Made by a program: the position numbers and the translations under genes. Positions 1 through 13,800 of a stretch of DNA of 64,000 nucleotides are shown piece after piece (the first letter of the stretch is position 1; the number at the start of each line of letters is the position of its first letter). This DNA is from Pteria penguin (taxonomy: Eukaryota; Mollusca; Bivalvia; Pterioida; Pteriidae), in assembly GCA_035048485.1 (NCBI GenBank), contig CM068589.1:1353001-1417000 (forward strand). Reading direction: 5' to 3'. The notes below the pieces were generated by a model. The model was not told the origin of the DNA. It searched no databases and saw only the letters and a program-made list of their open reading frames with translations.

Positions 1-480
1 TTTTTACTGGATGGACTTTAAGCACGTTTTTAAGCATTGTCGTTGAATGAAGATACAACTGTAATGTGAACAGGGATGGACGTACTGCAGTTCCAAGCGT
101 CCCGCGTCCATACTGGTCGTTCGGACATTCTGGATATCATTGCGCTCATATTGGATGTGCAGACATTTCGAACACCTTTGTTCACACTGGAGGTGCGGAC
201 GTGCGGACTTGTCTGTCTCCATACTTGACGTGAGGACACTCCGGGCATCATGCAGTGTCGATATTGGACATGGCGTCAGTTCAGACATCTTGCCAACATG
301 CCGGACTGCTCCGTGTCCATACTGAAGGAGCGTTCAGTTCAAACATCTCTGCGTCCATGTGGACATTCCGGACAACTCTCTTGTTGTTACAACTATTCAC
401 GATTTCGTATCGGTAAAGATCTATTTTCCGTCGCAGATCTCGTGTACGAGATTTTGACAGGTGATGTAAATAGAGAATAA
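1..480. repeat. Degenerate minisatellite at the window edge
   Basis: Variants of CCATACTGGACGTGCGGACA recur at irregular 50-60 base spacing from about 60 to 370, all strongly diverged. It looks like an old decayed array cut by the window start. ORFs on both strands here are by-products. Confidence 0.5.
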
Positions 481-734
481 CAATAGTATCTAGACGCACA
501 TTATTTGCCAGGTCAGGATGACCGGTTTCACCGATGTGAAGAAATACACTTTAGAGCTTGCTGGTCAGTACTGCACGGACAATACATACTTGACCAGGCT
601 ATTTTTAATAGACTGGACAACGTACAGGTCACGACTCGTGTATAAAGCTAATCAATGTGACGCAAGACAGGCATTTATACCTGGTTATTGAATAAATTAC
701 GTAGTAGTTTACGTGTAGGAAGGAGATTTTGGTG

Positions 735-872
735 GCCGGGCGTCCTACCGATAAACCCGATGAATCGGGTTCAGATACCGGGTTACGCGCTACCATGTTT
801 AAAAGGTTGGTAACTGCTGGCTTGCATGTCGCGATATGACCGAAAATGGTTGAAAATCGATATAAATTCACA
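735..872 (+). mobile_element. tRNA-derived SINE, family A (diverged copy)
   Basis: The segment carries GGGTTCAGATACCGGGTTACGC, a decayed B box, then the body words ATGTTTAAAAGGTTGGTAA and CATGTCGCGATATGACC shared with the copies at 5125, 9087, 25078 and 30815. The A box end is unclear. Confidence 0.65.
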
Positions 873-880
873 AAATACCC

Positions 881-955
881 GATGGTGACCGAGTGGCTAG
901 GGAGATGGATTAGAAATCGGGAAGATGCGGGTTCGATTCCTGTGTCCTTGCATTC
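881..955 (+). pseudogene. tRNA-Ser-like relic
   Basis: GACCGAGTGGCTAGGGAGAT resembles the D-arm of tRNA-Ser. ATTAGAAAT would be an AGA anticodon loop, and GGGTTCGATTCC is a good B box. The 3' half of the anticodon stem, the variable arm and the acceptor pairing are broken. It is a tRNA pseudogene or a SINE head, not a working tRNA. Confidence 0.5.
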
Positions 956-959
956 TTAC

Positions 960-3900
960 GAGATTTATACGTATAGCCCTCTGTGAAATTCTATTCCTCT
1001 GATACAATCTATGTACACGTTTGAGTTTTGTATGTGAATTTGGGGTAGAGCTGTTGCGATAACCGCAGGTACATAGATACTTGTGTTAATTCGGTGTATA
1101 ATATGCGCTTTATGATAACTTATGTCCCTCCAGTGATGCTCAAGCGAAAATCCCACAATATCTGTAGTGCTAGAGAGCAAGAAATCGCTCCAAAAGACCC
1201 GAGCTCAGCCCCATGGTAACACTTGTACACTGGTGAGGTTAATGGCCCTCCTCCTCCATGTCTCTTTATTGTCGATAGGGGCGCTTGCGAAACCAAACGT
1301 ATGTGTAGGTATTTCATAACATTTTATACAAAATAAGTCTGTACTTTTGCTAGCTATTTATAGTTTTACATTCTATAAGGAAAATATTTAAGAAAATTTC
1401 TCTAGGCATTTTTACGAGATGAGCACGAATGGAATACTATACCCAGCTGAGCTTCAGGGACCCGGATCTTAAATTCCATTATCAACATTTGCGGTTAGAA
1501 TGTGATGTAAAGCCTCCTTTGTCCGTCATCTACTGATATAATAGGGGAGGCGATCCACCCCGATAGCCAAACATCCACAGGCTACTCGCTGACCAGTCCT
1601 AACTGCCTCTGTTTCTCTTGGTGTCATTTAAGATCAGTGTCAATACCTGGTTTAAAAACATTTTACAGTAGATTGAACGGAGACTGTGGGGGAATGGAAA
1701 ATAGCCCCGAACTGTGATTATTTTTTTTTTTGTAGATTTTGAATGGGAGAATTCTGGACGGATTATGATGAAACTTGACACAGCTGTATTATCCCACGTG
1801 TGAAAAAAGTGTCCTAGGCAGTGATACATGTACATAATCTAAAAATCCTCTACCAGAAAGGAAAATTCCGTGCATGTCCAGTTTCATTAAGCGAAATGTG
1901 TTTTTTTTTTCTAAATTACTTGATATGTTTCTTATCAAAGTAGTATTTTTTCTGTATATAATCATTAGATATGGAATAACGTATCTTGTACCTGAATGAT
2001 TACAGATCCAGCGAGTTCGCCGTTCCTACGTTATCTTTGTGTCTTTTTCTAACTTTAAATTTTTTAAATCATAAAAATTTAAAGTTAGAAAAAGACATTT
2101 GTATACCCGGTAATCTTTAGAATTGTTCGAAGTTATAATTAGTAATGCAAGACTTGCATGAAATCAATAAACTTGAAACTTCATGAAATAAACCATGAAA
2201 AGCAAATATAGAGTTTGTTAACAAATTCATTAATTATTTTATTACTGGTACACATATTTTATATAATACACAGACCAATTACGGTTCATTCATTTACTTG
2301 TACCAGTCGGGAGAAAATATTCTTAATAAAAAAAGTAAGCAAATTGTCAAATACCAAGTATGTATCTTTTACAAAAATGTAAATTCAGTTTATATTCAAA
2401 ACATGTCACAGGTTTCAATTTTACATGTTCCGGGATTTTGTATCCGATTTCGGTTCCTTCATTTACTTTGTATCAGCCGCAAAATCATTCTCGCCATTCA
2501 GGCTAATTGCTCATTTAGCACTTATTAGTATTTCGTTACTTCACACACATGTCATCTATTTCGCTCAATTATCCCCGTGCTGTATGGATTTGGCGGAATT
2601 TTGTTGTTTTCATTGGAAGTCCGACAGCATGTGATAATTTCATACGGATAGCATCAGAACGATCTTGTGGCTATATATACAAGATGTTGTTAATTCTTTT
2701 GGTAAATACTGCAAATTTCACAGTTTTCTTCGGAGTTTATAACATTGTAGCAGCGCAGATTCCAGCAGCTTTATGCTCTTCTCCTAATCAGTGTCAGTAC
2801 AAGGATTGTGATTGGCTGCCACTTATTTAACAGGTGTGTGGATGTTTTTCATTGGTTAATTTGCGCAACACGCTTAGATGATACCGTTATCTTGGAATTC
2901 TTCTTTATACTGTTTTCTTAGAAAATAAATACTTATTTATAAAACTAACACTGCCACGCAAGACAAGTTTAGTGGCATATTGTTTCACGGCGCATGTGTA
3001 ATTAAAGAGGAAAATATATCTATTCTACAAATAAAGAAACATTCATTGTAGTAAAAACACTTCACCATATAAACAAGCTATGATAGACACAGCAAATCGA
3101 GGATAACCAACATCACAATACATATTACTGTGTTTACTTTTCCCCCCAGTTTTTATTGAAATAATATTGGTAAATGCTTGTTAACAGTTACTTCACATTT
3201 AGATAAATCTATAAAGACACCTGAACATTTTGCTATGAATTTATTTTTCCATAAGTACATTTGAAATAAGGACAACGATTTAAGTATTAATATAATTTGC
3301 TTTAGATGAATTCATAGGGATGACGACCATTTTATTGTAAATTTACTTTGTTTTAAACTTTCAATTAGATCATGTAATGAAAAAAAGCAACTTCTAGGAC
3401 AGAATACAGTAAAGATTGCCGTAAAATCTATAGTTATATCTTGGTATTTTATGTATATTCTTCTTTTTTTTTGGTTTGTGTTTATCTCTGCTATTTTAGA
3501 TAGCTGAGATGTAACATTGCGACTTTGAAAGGGCAAACTTGTATTAGACATCTTACGTGGGGTATTTATAAAATTTGAATTCGCTTTTTAATTTATTTGA
3601 TGACGTCGCAGCCTCCCCTAGTCGCTTGGCCACAGCACTCAGTTTCATTTTAAGAAAGGACATACATGTACAATCTTTATTATTCCTTCCCTTTTACACA
3701 CAGTTAAATATGAAATTTCCTCTCCTTTGCCCAAATCTCTCAATACCTTTACCAGCATCTACTACTCAATGTAAAAATTAGAAAATGATCTCGCATGTGA
3801 AGAGTTTTAAATCCGAAAATTAGAAAATAAATACGCGTACTTTGGGATTTACAAGTTTTGAAAAAAGTACATCTTTTGAATCAGGAACAAAAGTCAAGAT

Positions 3901-5124
3901 GGATCCTTCAAATCTTGGTGGAACTGTTTACCTCTTTAATTCTCACGTCTTCGTCAAATATTGACATTCGCAGGAGATTGCGTCCTTCAACAATAGGCAG
4001 ACAAACACAGTTAGAGTGTGTTGTTCGAATACAGTATAGGGGGCACGATTCAATTTTAACTTTAAACAGGAATGTGTGAATGGTAGGGCGCGGAACTACG
4101 AAACCGAACAGTATCCCGTTTTATTTCTTCTTCGAACAGGTATCATTCCTGTAGGAGTTTTTCATTAATAGTCGTACATGTTGACAAGTATATGTTTTAT
4201 TTTCTGTCATATGGCGTTGCCTGGTTGGTGCAGTTCGAATTATTTTTAGACATCACATCAGCTGGGCGCGTATTAAAGCGGACAGGTCTGTTTCCGGCAG
4301 TATAGCTTATGCTTTATTTTCGCAAAGAAAATAATTTCCTGTATAATTAGTTTAAATTATAGGTAGCGAATGCTTTGCCCCTCCCCCCCCCCCCCCCAAC
4401 CCCACCCTGAATATAATTATGGATATTTCCTTCAACATAGACATCAGAAGCTCATATATCTATTTCCTTCAAATCGTACGTTCAGCAATATCCACCTTTT
4501 TTTGTATCTCCAGTTCCACACCTTGTACGTGCTTGACACTCTAACTGTACACAGGTCATTCTGGTCTTCTGTTCCCAACCTTGCACGATGTGTTTGAACA
4601 AAGAAAAAAGATATTTAAAGCAATTCAAAATCAAAAATTATCTTGTGATGTTTCCAATTTTAAAATTTCTAAACAGTCAGCCCATGGTATAATAGAGGTA
4701 GGGTGCAATTAAGTTGGATTTGAGTTGGATTTGACAAAGTCTAGAGCTAGAGCAATGAGAGCCAATACAAATACAACCCTCCTATTGTGAGAGAAAATCC
4801 ATTAGGCTTGCACCCAGATGCAGAGGTTATTTCTTTGTGTCAAGGCGTGAAGGAGGATTTTTGATTTTTGCGCTTTATGTTTTCTTTCATACGCACTGAA
4901 ACGGATGTGATGTGTTTTGTGACCATGGTGTCTTCTCTTTGACACTGTTTGTAGTGTGCTGAATACAGCAGTGGTCTACCTCAGTGACAATGAAGAGTGT
5001 TTAAAGAATTTGCATAGAAATATATGTACGGGGTTTGTTTAGAATATCTAGGGTGGGTGATTTTTATCATGTTTTGAAATCGTACAAAGTATGGCCATCG
5101 TGACGTTTTGGATACATGTAATTG
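960..5124. other. Upstream AT-rich region without a gene
   Basis: Short ORFs only, none with a recognisable domain or splice pattern. It contains a perfect hairpin at 2041-2096, poly-C at 4381-4397 and poly-T tracts. I see no promoter that can be tied to the gene downstream. Confidence 0.5.
2041..2096. repeat. Perfect 24-bp inverted repeat with 8-nt loop
   Basis: The left arm 2041-2064 begins GTCTTTTTCTAACTTTAAAT. The right arm 2073-2096 is its exact reverse complement, with an 8-base spacer between. It would fold into a long hairpin in DNA or RNA. It may be the core of a small foldback element; no clear target-site duplication is visible. Confidence 0.85.
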
Positions 5125-5362
5125 GTAGGTTGGTTAATTTGAGTTTTACGTCGCCCGTCAACAATTTTTCACATCCGTTTATTTATGCTCAGATAGTTAA
5201 CGTTTCGGCCACCAGCCTTTTTGAAAACAATAGTTCAGTTATATCGCGACATGGAAGCAGGAGGTAACCAACCTCTTAAACGTAGTGGCGCAACCCGGGA
5301 ATCGAACCCGGATCGTCGTCGCCGGAAGCCAAGCACTTAACCACTACACCAAGCCTGTCCCT
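5125..5362 (-). mobile_element. tRNA-derived SINE, family A
   Basis: On the minus strand it reads GGCTTGGTGTAGTGGTTAAG (A box), then GGGTTCGATTCCCGG (B box) and GCGCCACTACG. The body is shared with 9087-9275, and a TTGGTT-rich tail lies at the low-coordinate end. The body is interrupted by about 60 unrelated bases near 5165-5225. The acceptor stem does not pair, so it is a SINE rather than a tRNA gene. Confidence 0.85.
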
Positions 5363-8300
5363 AGAATACATATATAGATATGCTAAGTTTTGTTATACAC
5401 CTCAAAGTTAAATAAGTTTTTAAAAAAGGTGAAGAGTTAAATATGTATACAAGTAAAATAAAAAGATGAAATATAAGTAGGTAATCAATCAAATAAAACA
5501 AATAACTGATAATGGAATAAACCGGCGATGCTGATCATGTTTTTGTGTTATACTTTACTCATTTACATGAGTATTTGCTATATGATGAACAATTTTAAAC
5601 GACGTTGCTTTACGAAAGGTACATTTCGCGTGGGAATTCGCGGATAATATATTTCTGAAAATTTGGCATGATCTATTAATTTTGATGTCAAGAAGAACGT
5701 CTCTCTCAAAGGAGAGAAGAGAAACATTGACATCTGTTGCGATGTTGAAAAGACGGATTGTTCCCCCTGCTTTCACTTCTCAGTCTGTTAGAAAACTGAT
5801 CCTTCAAATTACATCGCCTGCAGAATGCATCAAGCCCTCTCCCTTTCCGATGACTTGGTACAAGCTGTATAGTAAAACGTACCAACTGAGTGCAAGCGCC
5901 TGAGTGACAGTGATTTAGCGAGCGTGAAATGTTCTTTGAACAATCTTTTTTACAGGCCAAAAATGCGATGAAAAATGGATACAAATGTCGGAACGCTCAA
6001 AATGGCCGTCATTGCCCCAAAGTGAATAATGGTATAATGAGGAAAACATCCTCTGCGGAGTCATGAATCCGTTTTCTCTCCGCGTTCCTTGTTGATTTGG
6101 GGTCCGAGGAATGCAGACAATATTTTCATGCGAAAATTAGTGTAGAAAATATGTTTGTTTTTTGTCGTTTTCAGAGCGAAAGTGAGTGTAAAGTTGATAA
6201 TTTGTGGCTTGTTTTTCGTTACAATTGTCTTCTTTTCGATCAGATCTTTTCGTATTTGTAATTATCGTAAAAACACAGATATATTTTGTATCAATTTTAA
6301 AGATTTTTGTATATTTTAGTTTGTTTTAGCAAAGTTGAAAAGATAACAAATAATTAGTTTGATGAAGAAAAGGTGTAACTTCTTTTATGTTTACAGAAAT
6401 AAAAAGATTTTTTCTTAATATACTGTAAATTGTATATTTTTGTCTGTTATGTACATAATCACGCCATGACTACACTTTCCTCTAGAGTTCATATTGAGCC
6501 AGATCGAATTTCTTACGGGTCAAATATTTTCTAGCACAAGAAAGAAACTTAACAAAGGAAATAAATAAAGAGCTGCGAATAAATCAAACAGGGAAGAGAC
6601 TGTTATCAAGGCATTCCCTGATATTGCGAAACTCCAAAAAAAAAAAAAACTTCTTCAAATAAACTCTCTTAGCGGCACTATCAAAGAGAATACTTTGGAG
6701 CGAGATTAGCGTCAAATTGCTAGAGGTTACTTGTGTATCAGTGAGCCCCTGACGAGGCACATGGTGATATTTATATATTGTCAGTGAATGCTGTGAGGAG
6801 AACTCTGCCGTGGTAAACATACACCGCCATTTTCCCCGGCTAAGCCACATTTTATTGCTTCGCATTTCCCCCCGTTTCACACAACACTACGGCTACACAC
6901 GTGAAAACTTCCTACACTTTGATATGTGTATATTCCTGTACTGAGTTCTTGGTGATGGCGCTAGGTGGCGGCGCAGAAGGATTTTGAGATTCGGTGGCGC
7001 AGGATCGTGTGGTGGTGCCGCGTGCAGTGGTATCTTTGTAGTTTAGGAAGTGTTTAAGAGGAAACCTACACCGCCATAAAACCAACATGGATGCCGTGGT
7101 GTGTAGAGAGTAGAAATGAATGGAAAGCGATCGTGTTTGTTTGTGGAGAAGATATTCTACATACTGACAGATGATTTGGAATTTTATAAAGTTTATTTTA
7201 TGCTGAAGGTGAGAGATAGCGCATTTATTTTCTTGTTGGTCGCGCCATTGTATTCTGATACAATCGCTATTGTATATTTACACCTTCTGTTTTTCCTGTA
7301 TATTTTAACGCCGAATATCTTTGTATTGGTGCAACTCTGGAGCATTGGAATGAAATATGCAAAAAGAGGGGTGTAATTTAATCTAGAAAGAAAGGTGGGG
7401 CGGGGTTGAAACTCCCCATCAGGTGTTGTTTATTTTTATTATTTTAATTTTGTTATATTAAAGAACGAGATTGCTTAAATCTTCGGCATCTTGATAATTG
7501 CCGGTATTAAGCTCGGGTCTACGGCGCCGCACTCTATCCTACCACGGGATGCTGGATGGGGGGGGGGGGGGGGATATATAGGAAACTGATGCTTGCACGG
7601 GCGATACTTCCGGTCAAGAAATAAAGGCAGATATATTTCAATGAAAAGAAATTATTGAGTTGGACGGTCAAATACTAGAAAAAATTAACATACATGTCAA
7701 TAAATATATATAATTTTGATAAGTGATTTGGAAAAAGTGACAACATTAAATATATATATGTGTAATATATATATATATATATACATGTATTTTAGGATTA
7801 ATCTAACTTTGACCTGCGACACTTAGGGTTCTACTAAAGATTTAGCTTAAAATCTAAAAGTATCGTAAAAATAAACTTAGTAAGAAGAAGACAATTCGAT
7901 TCTTCAATTCATTTCTGTTTATTGCTAAAGTGCGATTCAACAGATCTCTTTCACTGGGATAACGAAATTCGTTCGTTAAACATGTTACCCCTTCTCTTGT
8001 TTTATTTTTGACACAGGGGGATATTTTTGTACCTTTGAACGTGCGATCATCGAGAATCTCTGTGAAATGTACATCATCTCGTTGGTACACGTGCGTAGCA
8101 GATCAAAGCCCCAAAATCACCCAACTCTCCGAGAGAAAAACTAATTAAGTCTGGAGCAGGAGGTGTATAGAAAGCGCTCTGATTTAAAATGACCAGAATG
8201 ACGAATAAACTGATAAGGCGAAACGACCGCAGGCGAAACGACCAAAGGGAATGATTAAATAATCCAGGGAAGTCAAAATTGCCTCTGCGTTGATATACTG

Positions 8301-9086
8301 CCAGAGTGGGATTTGATCACCTGCAATTGTAACGCGATTTAAGAAATATGTTTTATTCAGATTCCGGATTGGGTGATCCGTCATGATTTTAGAAAATATG
8401 ACCTTTCACTGATTCAGGATGTTGGACTTCTTAATACTCTGAAGTAGTGAAGTAAGAAATACTCCACAGAAGCACTTGGATAAGATATATAGATGCATTA
8501 CTGTTTAATCCGTAGGGCGAGGTTGGGTGCAATTCTAACTTGCGACATTTCAAACGTATGAGATTTCGTTGTGTAGCTTGCCAATGACACACGAGACCAG
8601 GAATCACTGGATTTTGGAGATCAATAGTTTTATAAACATACGTCATCCTAAATCACAATATCTGGGCCTTTAATGTCAAGCTAAGGTGTTAAATAACAGC
8701 TGAAAGAGCATGTCGTCACTTAATGGGACGTAGTGTCACCACAAAGATCAATGAAGAGTTGTCTATATATTTGATCGAGTTGTCTCAATGGTGTTCTGTC
8801 AAAATAACAAGTTTCTGAAATGGGGAGTTGTCTTAGGATCGAGATGTCTCAATAACGAATTGTCAGGAGAATTTTCATGACAAAAATTCCAGTAGATAGT
8901 GCTTGTTTATATCTCGTCCTTTTCGTTTAAAAAGAACTCAGATACACTTTAAGAAGATTTTTATGGGTAGTAACTTTCCTAGAAAACATCGTTTGATGGT
9001 ACTGGCGTACAAAAAGACGTTATCATTATGAATATCGGCGTGGAGAAGGCAGATTGTCGCGGTTCAATAAAAGTCTTTAATAAAAT
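5363..9086. other. Upstream region without a recognised gene
   Basis: Only short unsupported ORFs. A GC-richer patch near 6950-7090 (GGCGGCGCAGAAGG) could be part of a non-coding first exon, but no splice donor decides it. Poly-G at 7556-7572 and (TA) runs near 7750-7790 are simple repeats. Confidence 0.4.
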
Positions 9087-9275
9087 GTTGGTTGGTTGGT
9101 TGATAGGTTGGTTGATTGGTGTTTACGTCGCTTTCAATAATATTTCAGTTATATCGTGACATGGAAGCAGGAGATTACCAACCTCTTAAACATAGTGGCG
9201 CAACCCGGGAATCGAACCCGGATCGTCGGCGCCGCAAGCCAAGCGCTTAAGCACTACACCAAGCCTGCCCCTAAC
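9087..9275 (-). mobile_element. tRNA-derived SINE, family A
   Basis: It is nearly intact on the minus strand: GGCTTGGTGTAGTGCTTAAG (A box), GGGTTCGATTCCCGG (B box), CATGTCACGATATAACTG body, AAAGCGACGTAAAC, then an AACC-type tail. It is the best reference copy of the family in this window. Confidence 0.88.
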
Positions 9276-9289
9276 AAAATGTAAGAATG

Positions 9290-9383
9290 TGATGGAAGTA
9301 AGGTGATGTGGTGGAAGTAAGGTGATGTGGTGGTAGTAAGGTCATGTGGTGGTAGTAAGGTCATGTGGTGGTAGTAAGGTCAT
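9290..9383. repeat. 19-bp tandem repeat, about 5 copies
   Basis: Unit AAGGTGATGTGGTGGAAGT with later copies carrying TCATG. It directly follows the SINE at 9087-9275, at its head (A box) end. Confidence 0.85.
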
Positions 9384-9414
9384 ATTGTTGTAACGTAATA
9401 GCCACTTAAATCCA

Positions 9415-9496
9415 AAGCGGATCCAGAATATAACATCTGAATAAGCGGATCCAGAATATAACATCTGAATAAGCGGATCCAGAATATAACATCTGA
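9415..9496. repeat. 28-bp tandem repeat, 3 copies
   Basis: Units start AAGCGGATCCAGAATATAAC at 9415, 9443 and 9471 and are virtually identical, which points to a recent expansion. Confidence 0.9.
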
Positions 9497-10290
9497 TCAA
9501 AACTCATGTACCTAGATGCTGACGATAATTTCGATGAAATAAATTAGTAAATAAAAACCAACGGACTCTGGCAATGATCTGTCGTCTCCGCATGTATCAC
9601 CATTTTGACTGTGTTTTACTATGAAGTGGATTTTCAATCTTGATATATACAGGTTATTATTAAAGCGTGAGAACATGTTTTTGTATTAAAAAATGAATCC
9701 AAATTGAAAGTAAAACCTTTACAAAATTAGACAACATGTGTGCGTAACTTTATTGTTCCCACTCTTCTATTTTCTTATTATGTTTTAATGTGTATAATAA
9801 CACTATAGAGAAAGCGAATGTCAAATTCACGCCCAATATTGTATTTAGCCAGCCTTCAATATGTTACGATTTACAATTGTGCTTTAACCGGATATCTTTG
9901 ATCGTTTCCTTTCAGTATGTTTTCATTACATAACCCATTTCCCATTAAAAGTATCCATTTCTCTGCTTTGACTTTCCACATGGAAACCATTATACGTGCA
10001 TAATTCCCTATCTACTGTTTTCATATGAAAAATAGATTTTCTTTCATGCAAGTGCGTGGTGTAGAATGAAGGGAATTAGAACCCTTGGAAGCGAGAGGCT
10101 CGCACAGATGTTAAGGCTCATGCTTTAATAAACTCAAGATAAAAATAACCCGAGCGTTTATTTAGCAATTTCTTCGATGCTTCAAAAACATCATTATTTC
10201 AAGCTATTTAATGATTACACAGGAATTCGTTCAGTACATTCCGTCCCCCGTGCTCCGAGGTAGAAACTTCTGTGTTGGGTCAAGATTTCT

Positions 10291-10442
10291 GTTTTCGGTT
10301 GGAGAGTGTCGTTTTGGGTTTGGGAATATTTTCTTTGGTTTTCGGTTGGAGAGTGTTGTTTTGGGTTTGGGAATATTTTCTTTGCCTTTGGTTTTCGGTT
10401 GGAGAGTGTCGTTTTGGGTTTGGGAATATTTTCTTTGGTTTT
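10291..10442. repeat. About 50-bp tandem repeat, 3 copies
   Basis: TTTTCGGTTGGAGAGTG recurs at 10292, 10339 and 10392, followed each time by GGGTTTGGGAATATTTTC. The middle unit has a 6-base insertion. Confidence 0.85.
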
Positions 10443-10846
10443 CCAGATTAGACTTGTAATATTTTGAGTATTAAAACGATATCATTGGACAGCGCTAGCC
10501 GGTATAGTATTTTCCCATGTGATGTCAGACTACCAGCATTGGCCGCCATGTTGGATTACAACTCTCGGACTTTTTCCATTTCAACCATGTAGACAAAATC
10601 AGAGTTTTGAGAATTTTACGAATCATCGGAGTAGATATGGTAACTCCAGTTAAGTCCAGTAGTTTTGTATGGACATAGATAGATAAAGTCCGAGAGGTGT
10701 AATCCATTGAGGGAGGTAATGTTGCTCAACAACTCCAGACGAACAAGACGATTTATGACACATAGTTTGTAGTATTGCAAAACATTTGAGTGTATTCCTA
10801 AATGGGTTTGCTACCGCATTGTATTGGTGTTTTGTTACCAGTTTAT

Positions 10847-10849
<3 letters not shown>

Positions 10850-10888
<39 letters not shown>
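10850..10888. repeat. (GA)n microsatellite
   Basis: 39 bases of uninterrupted AG/GA dinucleotides. Confidence 0.95.
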
Positions 10889-10891
<3 letters not shown>

Positions 10892-13800
10892 ATGCACTCT
10901 GCGCGAACAGAATGCCGCATAGATTTTTCATAACGCAACTTTACGACATTTTTATCGCTTTTGTGTGCAATAAAATCGTTCGCTTACATACGGGGTGTTA
11001 AAGATTAACATCGCTCTGCGGAATGAAACGCGACACCGACAAAGTATACACTAACAAACTCACAAGGTCAAGGTCAGAATCGCGGTTAATTTCACCCGAA
11101 AAAAGTTTCCAAGCTTCTTGAACTTCGTAAATGATAAAGTAGATTCGTTAATTTCAAACCAAAGTCCACCTGTTGCTCGTGTAATCTCGGCTTAACCACG
11201 TTTCTGAGGTTCTTTATGCCTGCTCTTTAATGTGATGCCAGGTTTTAAATTTTTATTTCCAGCTGTATTGTTTAGAGAGAATGCTAGCTAATTTTGAAGT
11301 TACTTCACAGAACATAGGTTGTGTCAGGTCATTTGCTAGGCGATTGCAGCCATCGTTCGTCCGATGTCAGACATCGTTTTGTATAATATGTAAATTGCAT
11401 TGGGGTGGGGGATTAAGGAGGGTTATTTGAGATCTTTCTAAGACTTCCTTCCGTATTTTAATTACCTTAAGTTAGTGCTGGTTGACAAACGAACGATTTT
11501 TTTATCACGAATTTATTTTTACAAGAGATATAGAAGGGGGTCGATTTCGTGTTTACATGGGAACTTATATCGCGCAAACTTTAAATTAGTCAGTTTGTAT
11601 AAGAGTTTTTCTTCAGGTTGTGTAAAATCGTTTTCCTTATTAGTAATACCCCTATGACATTTGCATTTTGCCCTATACACAATGTCTAAGTATGTACAAA
11701 AATTGGAATTGCGCCCTTAAATTAACTCCGTCTGTCAGCCAACGCAATGCTCTAAATAAATGTCAGCTTATTATTACGTAATTATTCGTAAAATTTGAAA
11801 TACAATTCAACACGACTTGATAAAGTACGAATCGTTTTAGTTCGTCTTGTCTAATTGATTCGACCTACAATTTTAAACGGCAGAACCTATTACGGAACCT
11901 AAAATAGTTGGTATCGAATTTCCTCTGTTACGTTCGAGAACAATGATATCTTATAGCACGCAAAATAACAATTTCCCTAAATTAGAAAAGAAATATGCAG
12001 GTAGACTGTGTAAATCCCCTGACTCATCGTTCTCCATACAGTGAAAACAAACTTTGGTCTGTCAAGTTTGTGATATTTCATTGTCCGCTAGCCCTCTGCA
12101 GTGGGTGACGTTTGTAATTACTCGGGGAGTAATAAACATGTAGCGTAATGAATACTATGGGAAAATCAATGGGCTCGATATTTGTGTATTGCGATTTGTT
12201 CGGTTTTAGAAAACTTTTGTTTGACACGTGTTTGACATTTGTATGATTTCAGGCGATCGAGACTTGAATATTTAGAATGTCAAAACAGGACAAATACCAA
12301 CTACATTTTCTTCTTTTTTTTGTTATCATAAACCTTAGCAAAACCTATACAAGATAATTTGAGATATGGAAATATACCTTAACTAAAACCTTACCAATAC
12401 CCTCTGAAACCAAATCTATAAATCCCACCAAAGCCCTAAAACTTAAGCAAAAACTTAGAAAATCAAATAAGTTGTCATACATGTATATACATGTATATAC
12501 TGGTAAAAGTTCAGTTTTCGTATTAGATTTAGATTTTTGATAATTCACGTTGGCCCGGGGGTGTTCGTGACGAGTTCGACGCACTTTATTACAGTCGTTT
12601 TCCCAGTTCCGAACAGGTTTCTGATTTTTTGTCGTCTTCGTTGTAGAAAGGGAGAAAAGATGAATTTATGTGGTATCAATTAGTTAAGTGTAGTCTAATG
12701 AATGAATTTATCAACCACATTAGTAAAAGTCGTACTATACATCATAGTATTATGGGATATTTCAGCAGTTTTATATTTCCCAGTTCCGAATAACGTTTCC
12801 GGTTCCGAACTGGTATCACAAAGGGGCCTCAAATGGGGTATACAGTGATATATTTATATTGTCAACCGTCTTTAATAAAATGTGAGATTGAAAATTTTCC
12901 TTTTTTTTCACTCAAAGTTGAGATTTTTGCTGTTCAAACAATGGAAATCGGTTATACATTTATGTGTGTCTACATGACAGTTTAGAAAATGGAAAAAATT
13001 GAGGACAAACAGATATCGGTACGATACATTAATCGCCGACTTTCTGATAATGTATTCCATACCTTCAACTTTAAAGATTAATTTAAAGATGACATCTATA
13101 ACAATATTTAATCCTTTTCACATATATAGGTGTGTACGAATATAATATTTTTTTCAGCATTTACATGCACTTTTTAAAGGTGACGTCAAATCTGTGACAT
13201 TGCTTCGATAATAAGTTCAAAGTATACATAACTTCACAGTTCCATGTGAGTGTTTTAAAAAGAGGAGTTTAAATTGTGCATTGATATTTAGATGTGCACG
13301 CTTTAGCTAAGACATTGTGTGTATGTGTGTGGATTAGGATATGATAAGGAAATGCTGAAATAGATAGGAATGGAACCTCTGAATGAAACACAGATGTGAT
13401 GAGAGTCGAAATAAGTTTCATTTTCTTTTTAGCCACAAATGGTTATATATGTACAATACCACACAAGAAAGAAAGAAAACCAAAAAACAAGTAAACAAAC
13501 CCCCCCCCCCCCCAAATAAACAAGGATTAAAAAAAATAAAAAAAAAACAACAACAATAACAACAACAACAACAAAATAAAACCCCCAACAACAACAAAAA
13601 TTCCACCAAATCCCTTTTATTCTGCTTCAAACCAATCTTTTATTTTCAAAGAGCTCGTAATTTCCCTGTATTGCGCCCTTTCCTTAATTTCTTTCTGCTT
13701 GCTGGTATTCCCGTCTCCCTTTTCTCATGAAAGATGTGCAGAGTTTCAATTTATCTATAAATTAGTACAATTACTCAGCACCTCAAATATAAAAGAATTA

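Noticed and set aside
5286..5362. Possible tRNA gene on the minus strand
   Set aside because: A and B boxes are good but the acceptor stem does not pair, and the same body follows in several copies, so it is a SINE.
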